The notes under the pieces were generated by a model. The model searched no databases and was not told the origin of the DNA. It was given only the letters and a program-made list of their open reading frames with translations. A stretch of 64,000 nucleotides of DNA from Pedobacter fastidiosus (GTDB lineage Bacteria; Bacteroidota; Bacteroidia; Sphingobacteriales; Sphingobacteriaceae): assembly GCF_014306625.1 (NCBI RefSeq), contig NZ_JACRYL010000007.1, forward strand, positions 146,431 to 210,430, read 5' to 3'. The position numbers and the translations under genes are program-made. Shown here one piece after another: positions 43,714 through 50,746 of this stretch; the first letter of the stretch is position 1, and every line of letters begins with the position of its first letter.

Positions 43714-44343
43714 CTAAAAAAACTTTTTCCCCTGTAGCCTATTGTATTTTTCCCTTTCTTTGTTTCTTTTCACCTGTTTTTCAGCCGCCTGCTGTTCCGC
43801 CCTGAGCATATTTTCCCGAGCGACCAGAATACTGTCCGCATGAGCCAGAATCTTTGCAGAGCCCCGCTTCCACTCTGCTTCCAGCTCCGAGACCAGGCCC
43901 GGATAAACCGCATCCATGACCCTATACTTTGAGGCACTCTTGCTTAGGGCGGAGTTCCGGTGCATGAGATAGGCCGATGTGCCCATAGAAACCGCAAAAA
44001 GGAGGAAGCAGACCATCACCGTTTTTGTCAGAACTCCAAAATGGTGCTCCGTTCTAACCCTGAATTCCGGGGGAAGCAATGAGAGTTTTTCCAGAAGCAG
44101 CTCAATCTGTTTTCCCAGCTCCAAAAGAACAAGGCTGTCATCCTTCGCTCCGATAAGATCTGCGGTTCTTTCGCCCCGCACCTCAGCCCGGTTTCCTATT
44201 TCACGTATTAGTTCTTCCAGCTTCTGCGTATCTTTCCTGACCTCTGCAAGCTCCCGATGCCTATCCTCAATCGAGGCAAGCTTGCCTACCGCGATCTGCA
44301 TCAGCTCCTCAATACTGTTCAATTGCTCCTCTGTATTTTCCAT
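43714..44343 (-). CDS. Coiled-coil membrane protein of the mobilization cluster
   Basis: A 209-residue protein with a long N-terminal helical, coiled-coil region (EEQLNSIEELMQIAVGKLA, EVRKDTQKLEELIREIG), one membrane segment at about residues 110-130 (VMVCFLLFAVSMGTSAYLM), and a basic, charged C-terminal helix (EQQAAEKQVKRNKEREKYNRLQG). The start at 44343 lies 2 bp after the relaxase stop. Genes of this type often follow MobB-like relaxases in Bacteroidota mobilizable elements. Its role, perhaps linking the relaxosome to the membrane, is inferred. Confidence 0.74.
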   Translation of the reverse strand: MENTEEQLNSIEELMQIAVGKLASIEDRHRELAEVRKDTQKLEELIREIGNRAEVRGERTADLIGAKDDSLVLLELGKQIELLLEKLSLLPPEFRVRTEHHFGVLTKTVMVCFLLFAVSMGTSAYLMHRNSALSKSASKYRVMDAVYPGLVSELEAEWKRGSAKILAHADSILVARENMLRAEQQAAEKQVKRNKEREKYNRLQGKKFF

Positions 44344-44345
44344 AT

Positions 44346-45272
44346 TTAATGATTTAAGCCCTGATCCGGCCACTTTGTCCTATTCCTTTTTCTGAACGTT
44401 TCCGAAACCTCTTGCTCCTCCCGGTTCTTTTCCAGCAGGAGTTCCAAAGGTCCCGTGTTATCACCACCTGCCGCACGGATCTGATCGGGGCACCTTTCTG
44501 TTTCGTTTTTCTGTTTATGGGATACCCGCCCCTTCGCATGAAATTCAGCTACCTGGGAAATTGCCCGGTCTAGGCCGGCATAACTAAATGCCCGGTCTAC
44601 CTCCGATCCGCTGAACGAACATTCCCGGTAATTGAAGGAAATCCCCTCAGCGATATCCGTACCGCTCCTTATCTTGAACAGCAGCCTTGCTCCTTTTTTG
44701 TTCAGCGATTTTTCAAATCCATCCCAGCTACCCGATCCCCTGAGTGCTTCCGAAATAATTTGCCGGAGCTCATGCCGTACCCTATCGGGACCATTTAGAT
44801 TATCGATCTTGACAGATCTAGATCTCCCGGCAATATAAAATCCGTGCTCCAGGCTCAGCTTTCTGCAGACCTCTATATTCCGCCTGCGCTGGTTGCTGTC
44901 CGGAATCGTTCTGCCTAGGTTGCCCACCCGGTTATAGACAATGTGGATGTGGGGATGGCCGCTGTCGAAGTGGCGCACCATCAGTACCTGTGTACCCGAA
45001 ATCTTCATCCTGTCCAAGTACTCTAGGGCCATGCTTGTCATCCTCTCGTCACCGAGCTTTTCGAGATCCCGGATACTCCAGTTCAGGGAGATATGGCCGA
45101 CAGCCTTTCCCAGACCGGGTTTCGCCTTACGCTGGAGGTTGAAGTCCGCGATTATCTCCTTGCCGCCCAAAAGGCGGATGCCCTCTCCGTAGATGATCCT
45201 GGCCTCCTGTTTTCCAAGCACATACCTGATACATCCCCCGAAGCTTCTTCCAATTACGATCTTGGCGATCAT
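44346..45272 (-). CDS. Relaxase/mobilization nuclease (MobB-like)
   Basis: Relaxases nick the transfer origin and stay bound to the 5' end of the moved strand. The N-terminus (MIAKIVIGRSFGGCIRYVLGKQ), a central ISLNWSIRD, and the metal-binding histidine triad in FDSGHPHIHIVYNRVGN match the Relaxase (PF03432) family. The start at 45272 gives the characteristic first residues; the longer start at 45326 adds an unlike arginine- and aspartate-rich segment. It overlaps MobC by 4 bp. This and MobC make the island mobilizable, though no transfer apparatus is encoded here. Confidence 0.92.
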   Translation of the reverse strand: MIAKIVIGRSFGGCIRYVLGKQEARIIYGEGIRLLGGKEIIADFNLQRKAKPGLGKAVGHISLNWSIRDLEKLGDERMTSMALEYLDRMKISGTQVLMVRHFDSGHPHIHIVYNRVGNLGRTIPDSNQRRRNIEVCRKLSLEHGFYIAGRSRSVKIDNLNGPDRVRHELRQIISEALRGSGSWDGFEKSLNKKGARLLFKIRSGTDIAEGISFNYRECSFSGSEVDRAFSYAGLDRAISQVAEFHAKGRVSHKQKNETERCPDQIRAAGGDNTGPLELLLEKNREEQEVSETFRKRNRTKWPDQGLNH

Positions 45273-45634
45273 TTCCCCCAGATCATTTTGAGTATCCCGT
45301 CGATCTGCCCGATCATCTTCCTGCATGACTTTGCCAGTGTAAAAATGCCCTGCTGGTGGGCAAGCTTTGTTAACTGGTTCAGGTTGTTGGCCATGCCCGC
45401 AAGTACGCGGAGATTCTTGAGGTCATCGGGTGTCGTGTTCTGGACAACGCGGGCACCAGCCGCCGCCCTTCTAAACCATTCGCTGATCCGCATGCCTGCC
45501 TTTTCCGATTTGCCAGCAATAATGAAATGCTCCGCTACGGTCAGCCTTACCATGATGTGCTTTTCCCTGCGGATCTTTTTTCTGGGTCTTCCCCCGGCTC
45601 GGCTGATACTGGTTCTCCTGTTTTCTTTTTCCAT
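45269..45634 (-). CDS. MobC family mobilization protein
   Basis: A 121-residue protein: the ATG at 45634 is chosen; a TTG upstream would give implausible residues. It has a basic N-terminus (RTSISRAGGRPRKKIRREK), a ribbon-helix-helix-like strand IMVRLTVAEHFIIAGKSEKAGMRISEWFRRAA (key piece ISEWFRRAA), and the MobC hallmark LAGMANNLNQLTKLAHQQG. MobC proteins bind the transfer origin and assist the relaxase. Its stop overlaps the relaxase start (ATGA). The upstream 140 bp has hairpins suitable for a transfer origin. Confidence 0.9.
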   Translation of the reverse strand: MEKENRRTSISRAGGRPRKKIRREKHIMVRLTVAEHFIIAGKSEKAGMRISEWFRRAAAGARVVQNTTPDDLKNLRVLAGMANNLNQLTKLAHQQGIFTLAKSCRKMIGQIDGILKMIWGK

Positions 45635-45635
45635 C

Positions 45636-45775
45636 TTATAAGTGGCCTTTATGCGACCGCCGGGAGCATAAAGCAAGTTGAATCCCGGGCACCGGGATGG
45701 GTTTTTGTGTAACAAAAACACAAACTTGCTCCCTAAAGGCGCCAAAAAAAATGCACCCCGCTGGTCGGCTATCTG
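45636..45775. other. Candidate transfer origin (oriT)
   Basis: Directly upstream of mobC are hairpins: TCCCGG (45683-45688) with CCGGGA (45692-45697), and GTTTTTGT (45701-45708) with ACAAAAAC (45712-45719). An imperfect larger repeat joins GGGAGC (45662-45667) with GCTCCC, within AAACTTGCTCCC (45723-45734). Position and palindromes are typical of a mobilization origin; the nick site is not identified. Confidence 0.45.
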
Positions 45776-46096
45776 TTAAACGGTAATCCTGATTATGCTT
45801 CCACTTGGATGATAGGATGGTTCATAAATGATCAGTCTGGAACGTACCAGGTCCGTGAGGCACCTGTGATAGGTCGCGGTCGATGCGATCCTGGAAAGAG
45901 CCATAAGTCTTCTGCGGGTGATCGGTATATTCCCCGAAAAACGCCCCCCCTCCGCACAGACACAGATCGAGACGAAAAGACTGATGTGCGCAGTTCCTAT
46001 CCTATTGTCGATTCCAGCCTTTTTAAAGAACAAAGCCAGTATCCTATTGTCTTTTTCCACCGGATCAGCCACCCTTCCTTCCCTCGAGCATCGCAT
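45776..46096 (-). CDS. Winged-helix-like regulatory protein of the mobile element
   Basis: A 106-residue protein. The central part reads as a winged helix: IGTAHISLFVSICVCAEGG, ITRRRLMALSRIASTATYHRCLTDLVRSRLIIYEPSYHP (key pieces LMALSRIAS, TYHRCLTDL and YEPSYHP), ending SIIRITV. Homologues are a familiar companion of mob and integrase genes in Bacteroidota elements. Its start overlaps the end of the excisionase-like gene by 32 bp, so the two are likely co-translated. A role in controlling element excision or transfer is inferred; DNA targets are unknown. Confidence 0.72.
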   Translation of the reverse strand: MRCSREGRVADPVEKDNRILALFFKKAGIDNRIGTAHISLFVSICVCAEGGRFSGNIPITRRRLMALSRIASTATYHRCLTDLVRSRLIIYEPSYHPSGSIIRITV

Positions 46097-46340
46097 CGAT
46101 ATCCGAAAGCTTATAGAACATTGAGCCGCCTACCTTGGTATAGCGGAGCGTGCCCCTGACTCTCAGGTTCTGGAGCGTACCGGGCGAAATGCCGAGCATC
46201 TTTCTAACCTCGATTCCCTTTACCCATTTCTTTCCCACGCCCGCAACAGCGTTCTTCTGGTGAAGTGCCTTCAGCTCAACGAAGAGTTCCTGCTTGAACT
46301 GCTCAAGGTCAACCTTTGTGATTAGATCCAATAGTGCCAT
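46065..46340 (-). CDS. Excisionase-type helix-turn-helix protein
   Basis: A 91-residue protein. The C-terminal half carries a MerR/excisionase-type winged HTH: WVKGIEVRKMLGISPGTLQNLRVRGTLRYTKVGGSMFYKLSDIDAML (key pieces EVRKMLGISPGTL, LRYTKVGGSMFYK). The N-terminal 35 residues are helical and probably dimerise. Proteins like it in Bacteroidota elements act as directionality factors with the tyrosine integrase. It is upstream of the winged-helix gene with a 32-bp overlap. Direct repeats in its leader (46414-46490) could be its binding sites. Confidence 0.85.
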   Translation of the reverse strand: MALLDLITKVDLEQFKQELFVELKALHQKNAVAGVGKKWVKGIEVRKMLGISPGTLQNLRVRGTLRYTKVGGSMFYKLSDIDAMLEGRKGG

Positions 46341-46413
46341 AATGCTTTTAGTTAAGTTTTATTTACACGCAAAAAGAGCGGGAAATAATTAATATCGATC
46401 GGCAGACGTCACC

Positions 46414-46490
46414 AGTACCGAAAGATTTATCAAAATTTGGCATTACCAAAACACATTTATGGGTATCACGTTAGGGAGTACCAAAGATTT
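46414..46490. repeat. Paired direct repeats in the leader of the excisionase-like gene
   Basis: AGTACC followed by AAAGATTT occurs twice: at 46414-46428 with one extra G between the parts, and at 46477-46490 without it. Both lie on the plus strand, 74-150 bp upstream of the excisionase-like gene. They may be regulator binding sites. Confidence 0.4.
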
Positions 46491-46584
46491 TTCCACGACC
46501 GATAATGGAATTGAAGGAAGGAAACTGGGGACTGGCCCGAAACTGGCACTTTTCGGTAAAATATTCGTAATACATAAAAATCCA

Positions 46585-46641
46585 AATCCCGTGCCTCATC
46601 AGAAGTGGCAGGCACGGGATTCAGATCCTCCAAAGTGGAGG
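46585..46641. terminator. Tandem hairpins downstream of the integrase gene
   Basis: A 12-bp stem (AATCCCGTGCCT at 46585-46596 with AGGCACGGGATT at 46610-46621) is followed by a 6-bp hairpin (CCTCCA, TGGAGG; 46627-46641). They lie just after the integrase stop in the minus direction. The T-run is weak. Confidence 0.6.
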
Positions 46642-46646
46642 CTTTA

Positions 46647-47867
46647 TTAATGGACTGCGAGTTTTTCTCTTAAAAAGCGCATATCCTCACCGATCTTGGC
46701 GTCCATCACCTTTGCATATATCTGGGTGGTTTTGATACTGGTATGCCCCATCATCTTAGAAACACTTTCGATGGGCACTCCATTGTTCAGCGTTACCGTT
46801 GTCGCAAAGGTATGGCGGGCAATATGAAAGGTTAGCTCTGTCCCGATTTCGCAGAGATCCCCTATCTCCTTGAGATAAGCGTTCATCTTTTGGTTGCTGG
46901 GTACCGGAAGAACAAGATCCTTTACGATACAGGTTTCGCTATCGAGGTAACGCTCGAGGATCTCTAATGCTTCGGGGAGAAGCGGTATCCGGGAAAGGGT
47001 ATCCGTTTTTTTTCTGCTGGTCAGGATCCACTGCCCTCCGTCCACCCCGGTCTGTATTTCCGAACGCTTTAGTTTCTGCACGTCCACGTAGGCCAGACCG
47101 GTGTAGCAGCTGAACAGGAATATGTCCCGAACCACTTTTAACCGTTCGATACGGATCTTGTCTGATTTACGGATCCGAGCGAGCTCTTCGGTGCACAGTA
47201 CCACCCGGTTGACCTTTTTCACCTTCGGCTTGTAGTTGATATACGGATCTACCGTCAGCCATCCGTTCCCAAGGCAGATCCGGACAATTTTGCCCATATT
47301 TTTGATGTACTTGATAGCCGAATTGTTCGCGCACTTTCTTGTACTCCGTAGGTAATATTCGAAATCCGTTAAAAACTTGAAGGATATTCTGGAAACCGGA
47401 AGGTCGGTAATCTTGTACTCCAGCTTCATAAAATCCCTTACGTGCATCAAACAGGTCTTGTACCTCAGGTAGGTACTTTTCTCGAACTCCTGCCCGATCA
47501 GGCTTTCCATCTTTTTGTTGTGTTCCTCGAATACCGAAACAAGCGTAAGTACTTTTCCAGACTTGCCGGTGAACCTCGCCCGGATGGCCCCGGCACTGAT
47601 GAGTTCCTGCGAGGCTTCCATCATCTGGTGAATCTGCTGGAATTGGAAATTTAGCGAATCAAGATGCCTGTTGAGTACGCGAACCCCTTCTTTTGTTCCG
47701 ACCGCCCTCCCCGACTTTGGATTCCAGCGCATCGGATCGCAGAATTTTCCGGTAGATACTTCGGCACGTTGTCCGTCCACGGTAAAACGGATGTAAATGG
47801 CCATAGGGCCGTCTTTGTAGGATTTTTGCTTCTTAAGATAAAAAAGCAGGCTGACATTGCATTGCAT
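46647..47867 (-). CDS. Tyrosine recombinase (site-specific integrase)
   Basis: Integrates and excises the island at tRNA-Asp. The N-terminal arm-binding domain (VSLLFYLKKQKSYKDGPMAIYIRFTVDG) and the SAM-like core-binding domain (EKSTYLRYKTCLMHVRDFM) precede the catalytic domain. In this, the arginine is in LFSCYTGLAYVDV region and the later box LTFHIARHTFATTV, MMGHTSIKTTQIYAKV supplies HxxR, H and the tyrosine nucleophile. The gene lies 250 bp from the tRNA, pointing inward. The ATG at 47867 gives the family's usual start, but one at 47918 adds 17 residues and is also possible. Length is normal. Confidence 0.94.
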   Translation of the reverse strand: MQCNVSLLFYLKKQKSYKDGPMAIYIRFTVDGQRAEVSTGKFCDPMRWNPKSGRAVGTKEGVRVLNRHLDSLNFQFQQIHQMMEASQELISAGAIRARFTGKSGKVLTLVSVFEEHNKKMESLIGQEFEKSTYLRYKTCLMHVRDFMKLEYKITDLPVSRISFKFLTDFEYYLRSTRKCANNSAIKYIKNMGKIVRICLGNGWLTVDPYINYKPKVKKVNRVVLCTEELARIRKSDKIRIERLKVVRDIFLFSCYTGLAYVDVQKLKRSEIQTGVDGGQWILTSRKKTDTLSRIPLLPEALEILERYLDSETCIVKDLVLPVPSNQKMNAYLKEIGDLCEIGTELTFHIARHTFATTVTLNNGVPIESVSKMMGHTSIKTTQIYAKVMDAKIGEDMRFLREKLAVH

Positions 47868-47967
47868 GGCAAATGGTTTAAGTGAAACAAATTTGGTTAT
47901 TTCGTCATTTGCAGTCAAGATGTTTAGCTATTGAACAAGCTGAATTACAGCGTTCTATAGCTTTTCT

Positions 47968-48000
47968 GGTGAGTAGATACTCAGGATCTAAGTACTCACC
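47968..48000. other. Candidate integrase arm-binding sites, right end
   Basis: GGTGAGTA (47968-47975) and AAGTACTCACC (47990-48000) are inverted with an ATACTCA (47977-47983) between them. The same AAGTACTCACC and ATACTCAC are found close to the left border at 11868-11888. Confidence 0.5.
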
Positions 48001-48058
48001 GAATCAATCACCTTTTATATACGAGAATTTGCATATTTCGCGATTTATCGGTAAACAA

Positions 48059-48091
48059 AAAAGCCTGTAAATCGGTGATTTACAGGCTTTT
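48059..48091. terminator. Terminator carried by the island, downstream of tRNA-Asp
   Basis: Perfect 15-bp stem (AAAAGCCTGTAAATC, GATTTACAGGCTTTT; 3-nt loop) with flanking A and T runs. It lies within the island, 24 nt from the tRNA 3' end, so it replaces the original terminator now displaced to 11764-11795. Confidence 0.88.
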
Positions 48092-48114
48092 AAATGATTT
48101 TAACTGTGTTCTCA

Positions 48115-48138
48115 GCGGAATGGACGGGACTCGAACCC
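48115..48138. repeat. Island border attR (within tRNA-Asp 3' end)
   Basis: The same 24 bases as attL at 11799-11822, beginning GCGGAATGGACGGGAC, here covering the T arm and acceptor 3' strand of tRNA-Asp. Bases on each side of the two copies differ, which sets the repeat limits. Confidence 0.9.
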
Positions 48139-48190
48139 GCGACCTCCTGCGTGACAGGCAGGCATTCTAACCAGCTGAACTACCACTCCG
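48116..48190 (-). tRNA. tRNA-Asp (GTC)
   Basis: The minus strand reads as a complete cloverleaf of 75 nt. The acceptor arms are CGGAGTG and CATTCCG (one G-U pair), the anticodon loop is CTGTCAC with anticodon GTC, and the T arm contains GGGTTCGAGTCCC. No CCA is encoded. The 3' end forms the integration site of the island. Confidence 0.96.
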
Positions 48191-48296
48191 TTTTTGTTTG
48201 CTTTTTAAAAGTTTAAACCTCTTTCCCCTTTCGAGGATGCAAATATAGAGACATTATCCTTATTCGCAAACTTTTTTTTAAAATAATTATAACTCG

Positions 48297-49370
48297 TTAA
48301 CCTACAGCACCTTCTTGCATCTTCTCTGCATTTTCTGCAAATTGAAGCGCACTAATAATCTCTTGAATGTCTCCATCCATGATCGACGGCAAGTTATACA
48401 TCGTTAATCCGATGCGGTGTTCGGTAACGCGACCTTGAGGATAATTGTAAGTTCTAATCTTCGCCGAACGATCTCCTGTAGATACCATTGTTTTACGTTT
48501 AGCTGCAATATCACCGTTTTTCTTCTGCAATTCTATATCGTATAATTTACTTCGCAACATCTCCATTGCAATAACACGATTACCCAATTGTGAACGCTCC
48601 TGCTGGCAAACTACTACTAAGCCAGAAGGCTTGTGCGTTAGCTGAACTTTAGTTTCAACCTTATTCACATTCTGCCCACCGGCACCACCCGAACGAGAAG
48701 TTTGAAGTTCAATATCCGCAGGGTTAATGTACAAATCAATTTCTTCAGCTTCTGGCAATACCGCAACCGAAGCTGCCGAAGTATGCACACGGCCCTGAGT
48801 TTCTGTATCTGGAACACGTTGAACGCGGTGTACGCCGCTTTCATATTTTAACTGACCGTAAACATCATCGCCAGTAACTTTTAAAATTACCTCTTTATAT
48901 CCACCAGCAGTTCCTTCAGTAACATCAACCGTTTCAACTTTCCAACCTTTGGTTTCAAAATAACGGGTGTACATGCGGTACAAATCGCCAGCAAATAATG
49001 CTGCTTCGTCTCCACCAGTACCCCCTCTAATCTCAAAAACTGCATTTTTAGCATCTTCAGGATCTTTAGGAATCAACATTAAACGGATGTTACTTTCCAT
49101 TTCTTCCTGTTGTTTCAACATTAAATCCAGTTCCTCTTTTGCCATTTCACGCATTTCTGGGTCTTTCTCGGCCGATAAAATGTCCTTGTTGGCATCAATA
49201 TTACTCATCACATTTTTGTAGATTTTATATTCATCTACAATCTTGCCCAAATCTTTATATTCTTTGTTTAAAGCCGCAAAACGTTTCATATCCTGAATTA
49301 CATCTGGATTGCTCAATTGCTCTTCTACATCTTCCCAACGTTGCTTTATTGCCTCTAATTTATCTAACAT
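48297..49370 (-). CDS. prfA: Peptide chain release factor 1
   Basis: RF1 ends translation at UAA and UAG codons. The 357-residue protein has the family layout: an N-terminal helical domain ([19 protein letters not shown]), the peptidyl-hydrolysis motif GGQ in [18 protein letters not shown], and [17 protein letters not shown], typical of RF1. The recognition domain before GGQ includes [15 protein letters not shown]. The length is normal, and the start is the only sensible one. It is an isolated gene between tRNA-Asp and an intergenic region with repeats. The call is secure. Confidence 0.97.
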   Translation of the reverse strand: MLDKLEAIKQRWEDVEEQLSNPDVIQDMKRFAALNKEYKDLGKIVDEYKIYKNVMSNIDANKDILSAEKDPEMREMAKEELDLMLKQQEEMESNIRLMLIPKDPEDAKNAVFEIRGGTGGDEAALFAGDLYRMYTRYFETKGWKVETVDVTEGTAGGYKEVILKVTGDDVYGQLKYESGVHRVQRVPDTETQGRVHTSAASVAVLPEAEEIDLYINPADIELQTSRSGGAGGQNVNKVETKVQLTHKPSGLVVVCQQERSQLGNRVIAMEMLRSKLYDIELQKKNGDIAAKRKTMVSTGDRSAKIRTYNYPQGRVTEHRIGLTMYNLPSIMDGDIQEIISALQFAENAEKMQEGAVG

Positions 49371-49852
49371 AATATTATTCGTATTGAAATCCCTAGCATC
49401 TTAGTACCTGTCTAAAATTTAGGAAATGCAAAAATAAGGAAAAAAGCTGAATTAGTTTTGAATGGAAAACCTACAGTTTTAATTATAAGTTTTGGAAATG
49501 ATCGGTTCGGAGAATATGGCGGTCAGCAGTCCTGCTATTCCTACTGCCGAAGAAAAATCGGCATTCGTGCTATCAGGTTTAGATTGAGCGCTTGCAAAAA
49601 TCCATCAATGTTTATATTGATGTAATTGTGGATTGGAAATCCGAAGCTCAAAAGGCCGAGATTGCAAATCTCGACCAGCTTGGCCAGCTTAGTTTTTGCG
49701 TCCAACCGTTAATAGGAGTAATAACTGAGTGATGTAAACGGGATTGAAATGGCAGCCACCAATTTTTCATTGGTGCTATAATGTAAAGCCCGACGAACGT
49801 TAATAATTTTGCAGGTTTTGCTTTCCAAAAAGGAGAACAAATTAATTAAAAA
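49371..49852. repeat. Intergenic region with REP-like palindromes
   Basis: No gene is supported. Imperfect inverted repeats occur: TGCCGA with TCGGCA near 49545-49565, and CGAGATT with AAATCTCG near 49657-49675. The segment 49739-49795 reads in reverse as GGGCTTT ... GGCTGCCATT, a pair of words also seen at 57462-57490. Part (CAAATCTCGACCAGC) matches in reverse 54629-54645. These look like dispersed REP-type elements. Confidence 0.5.
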
Positions 49853-50596
49853 CTAGGGCTTGTAGTATTCCAGCTTCAAATCTACACCATCAAATACGGC
49901 ATAAGAATTATACCGAAGCCACTCACCAGTGTTAACATACCGGCTTCCATTGCCCAAATCGAGATCTAACGGTAAATGTCTATGGCCAAATATAAAATAA
50001 TCGAAGTGTGCTTTTTTGAGTTGCTCCTTCGCATAAATGGCAAGCCATTCTCCATCGATACCGAAAAAAACTTCTTCCGGATTGCTTGCCGCCCTGCTGC
50101 TTTTGCTCCAGCCATTTGCTATGCCAATACCAAAATTTGGATGTACGCGAGCAAATAACCATTGGCAGATTTTGCTTCTAAAAATCTTGCGCAAAAACTT
50201 GTACTTGGTATCTCCCGGACCTAAACCATCGCCGTGGTGAAGGTAAAATTTCTTTCCACCACGTTCAATAATTAATTCATCACTAATTATTTCCATTCCG
50301 ATTTCTTTTTTGAAGTAATCGAAAACCCACATATCGTGATTGCCTTTAAAGAAATAGATTTTTATTCCTGAGTCAGCCATCGAAGCTAATTTTCCTTGCA
50401 ATCGGATAAATCCCTTTGGAATAACCTTTGCATATTCAAACCAGAAATCGAAGATATCGCCCATTAAAAATAACTCCCCACAGGTTGGTTCTATAAAACT
50501 TAACCAGCTTACAATGCGTTCTTCGCGGGCACGGCTTTCGGCATAATTTGGTGTGCCTAAATGAAAATCGGAAGCGAAATAAATATTTTTTGCCAT
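49853..50596 (-). CDS. UDP-2,3-diacylglucosamine diphosphatase, LpxH-like
   Basis: LpxH cleaves UDP-2,3-diacylglucosamine to lipid X in lipid A synthesis, at the inner-membrane face. The metallophosphoesterase sites are intact: DFHLG (D..H), GDIFDFW, GNHDMW, LHHGDG and GHRHLPL. The length of 247 residues fits. The start at 50596 is preferred to 50608 since it begins AKNIYFASDFHLG close to the first metal motif. LpxH, as opposed to general phosphatases, is supported by the DFWFEY block, typical of Bacteroidota copies. Some uncertainty remains between LpxH and related enzymes. Confidence 0.87.
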   Translation of the reverse strand: MAKNIYFASDFHLGTPNYAESRAREERIVSWLSFIEPTCGELFLMGDIFDFWFEYAKVIPKGFIRLQGKLASMADSGIKIYFFKGNHDMWVFDYFKKEIGMEIISDELIIERGGKKFYLHHGDGLGPGDTKYKFLRKIFRSKICQWLFARVHPNFGIGIANGWSKSSRAASNPEEVFFGIDGEWLAIYAKEQLKKAHFDYFIFGHRHLPLDLDLGNGSRYVNTGEWLRYNSYAVFDGVDLKLEYYKP

Positions 50597-50746
50597 GTAC
50601 AACATCAAAGGTAATTGAAAAAGAGGAAAATAAAGGAAAAAGTAAAAAAGACCAAAGCTGAAAGACCAAAGGCAAAAAAACTAAAACAAATCAGTGTAAT
50701 CATCCCGAAGGAAAAAACATATATTAGTAAATAAATCCCTATTAGT

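Larger units (their letters stand above)
11799..48138. mobile_element. Integrative mobilizable element in tRNA-Asp, about 36.3 kb
   Basis: Direct repeats of 24 bp bound the region. At the right end, beside the intact tRNA, are a tyrosine integrase, an excisionase-type HTH gene, a winged-helix gene, MobC, a relaxase and a coiled-coil membrane gene. No coupling protein, VirB4-like ATPase or Tra gene is present, so transfer would depend on a helper: an IME rather than a self-transmissible ICE. The base composition is visibly more G+C-rich than the flanks, except for an AT-rich patch at about 18.7-22.96 kb. Cargo includes T9SS-type secreted proteins and a giant Rhs operon with a nuclease tip and candidate immunity genes. 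Confidence 0.92.

Noticed and set aside
11799..48138. Prophage or self-transmissible conjugative element
   Set aside because: No capsid, terminase, portal or lysis genes; no VirB4-like, coupling protein or Tra genes. Mob genes alone indicate a mobilizable element.
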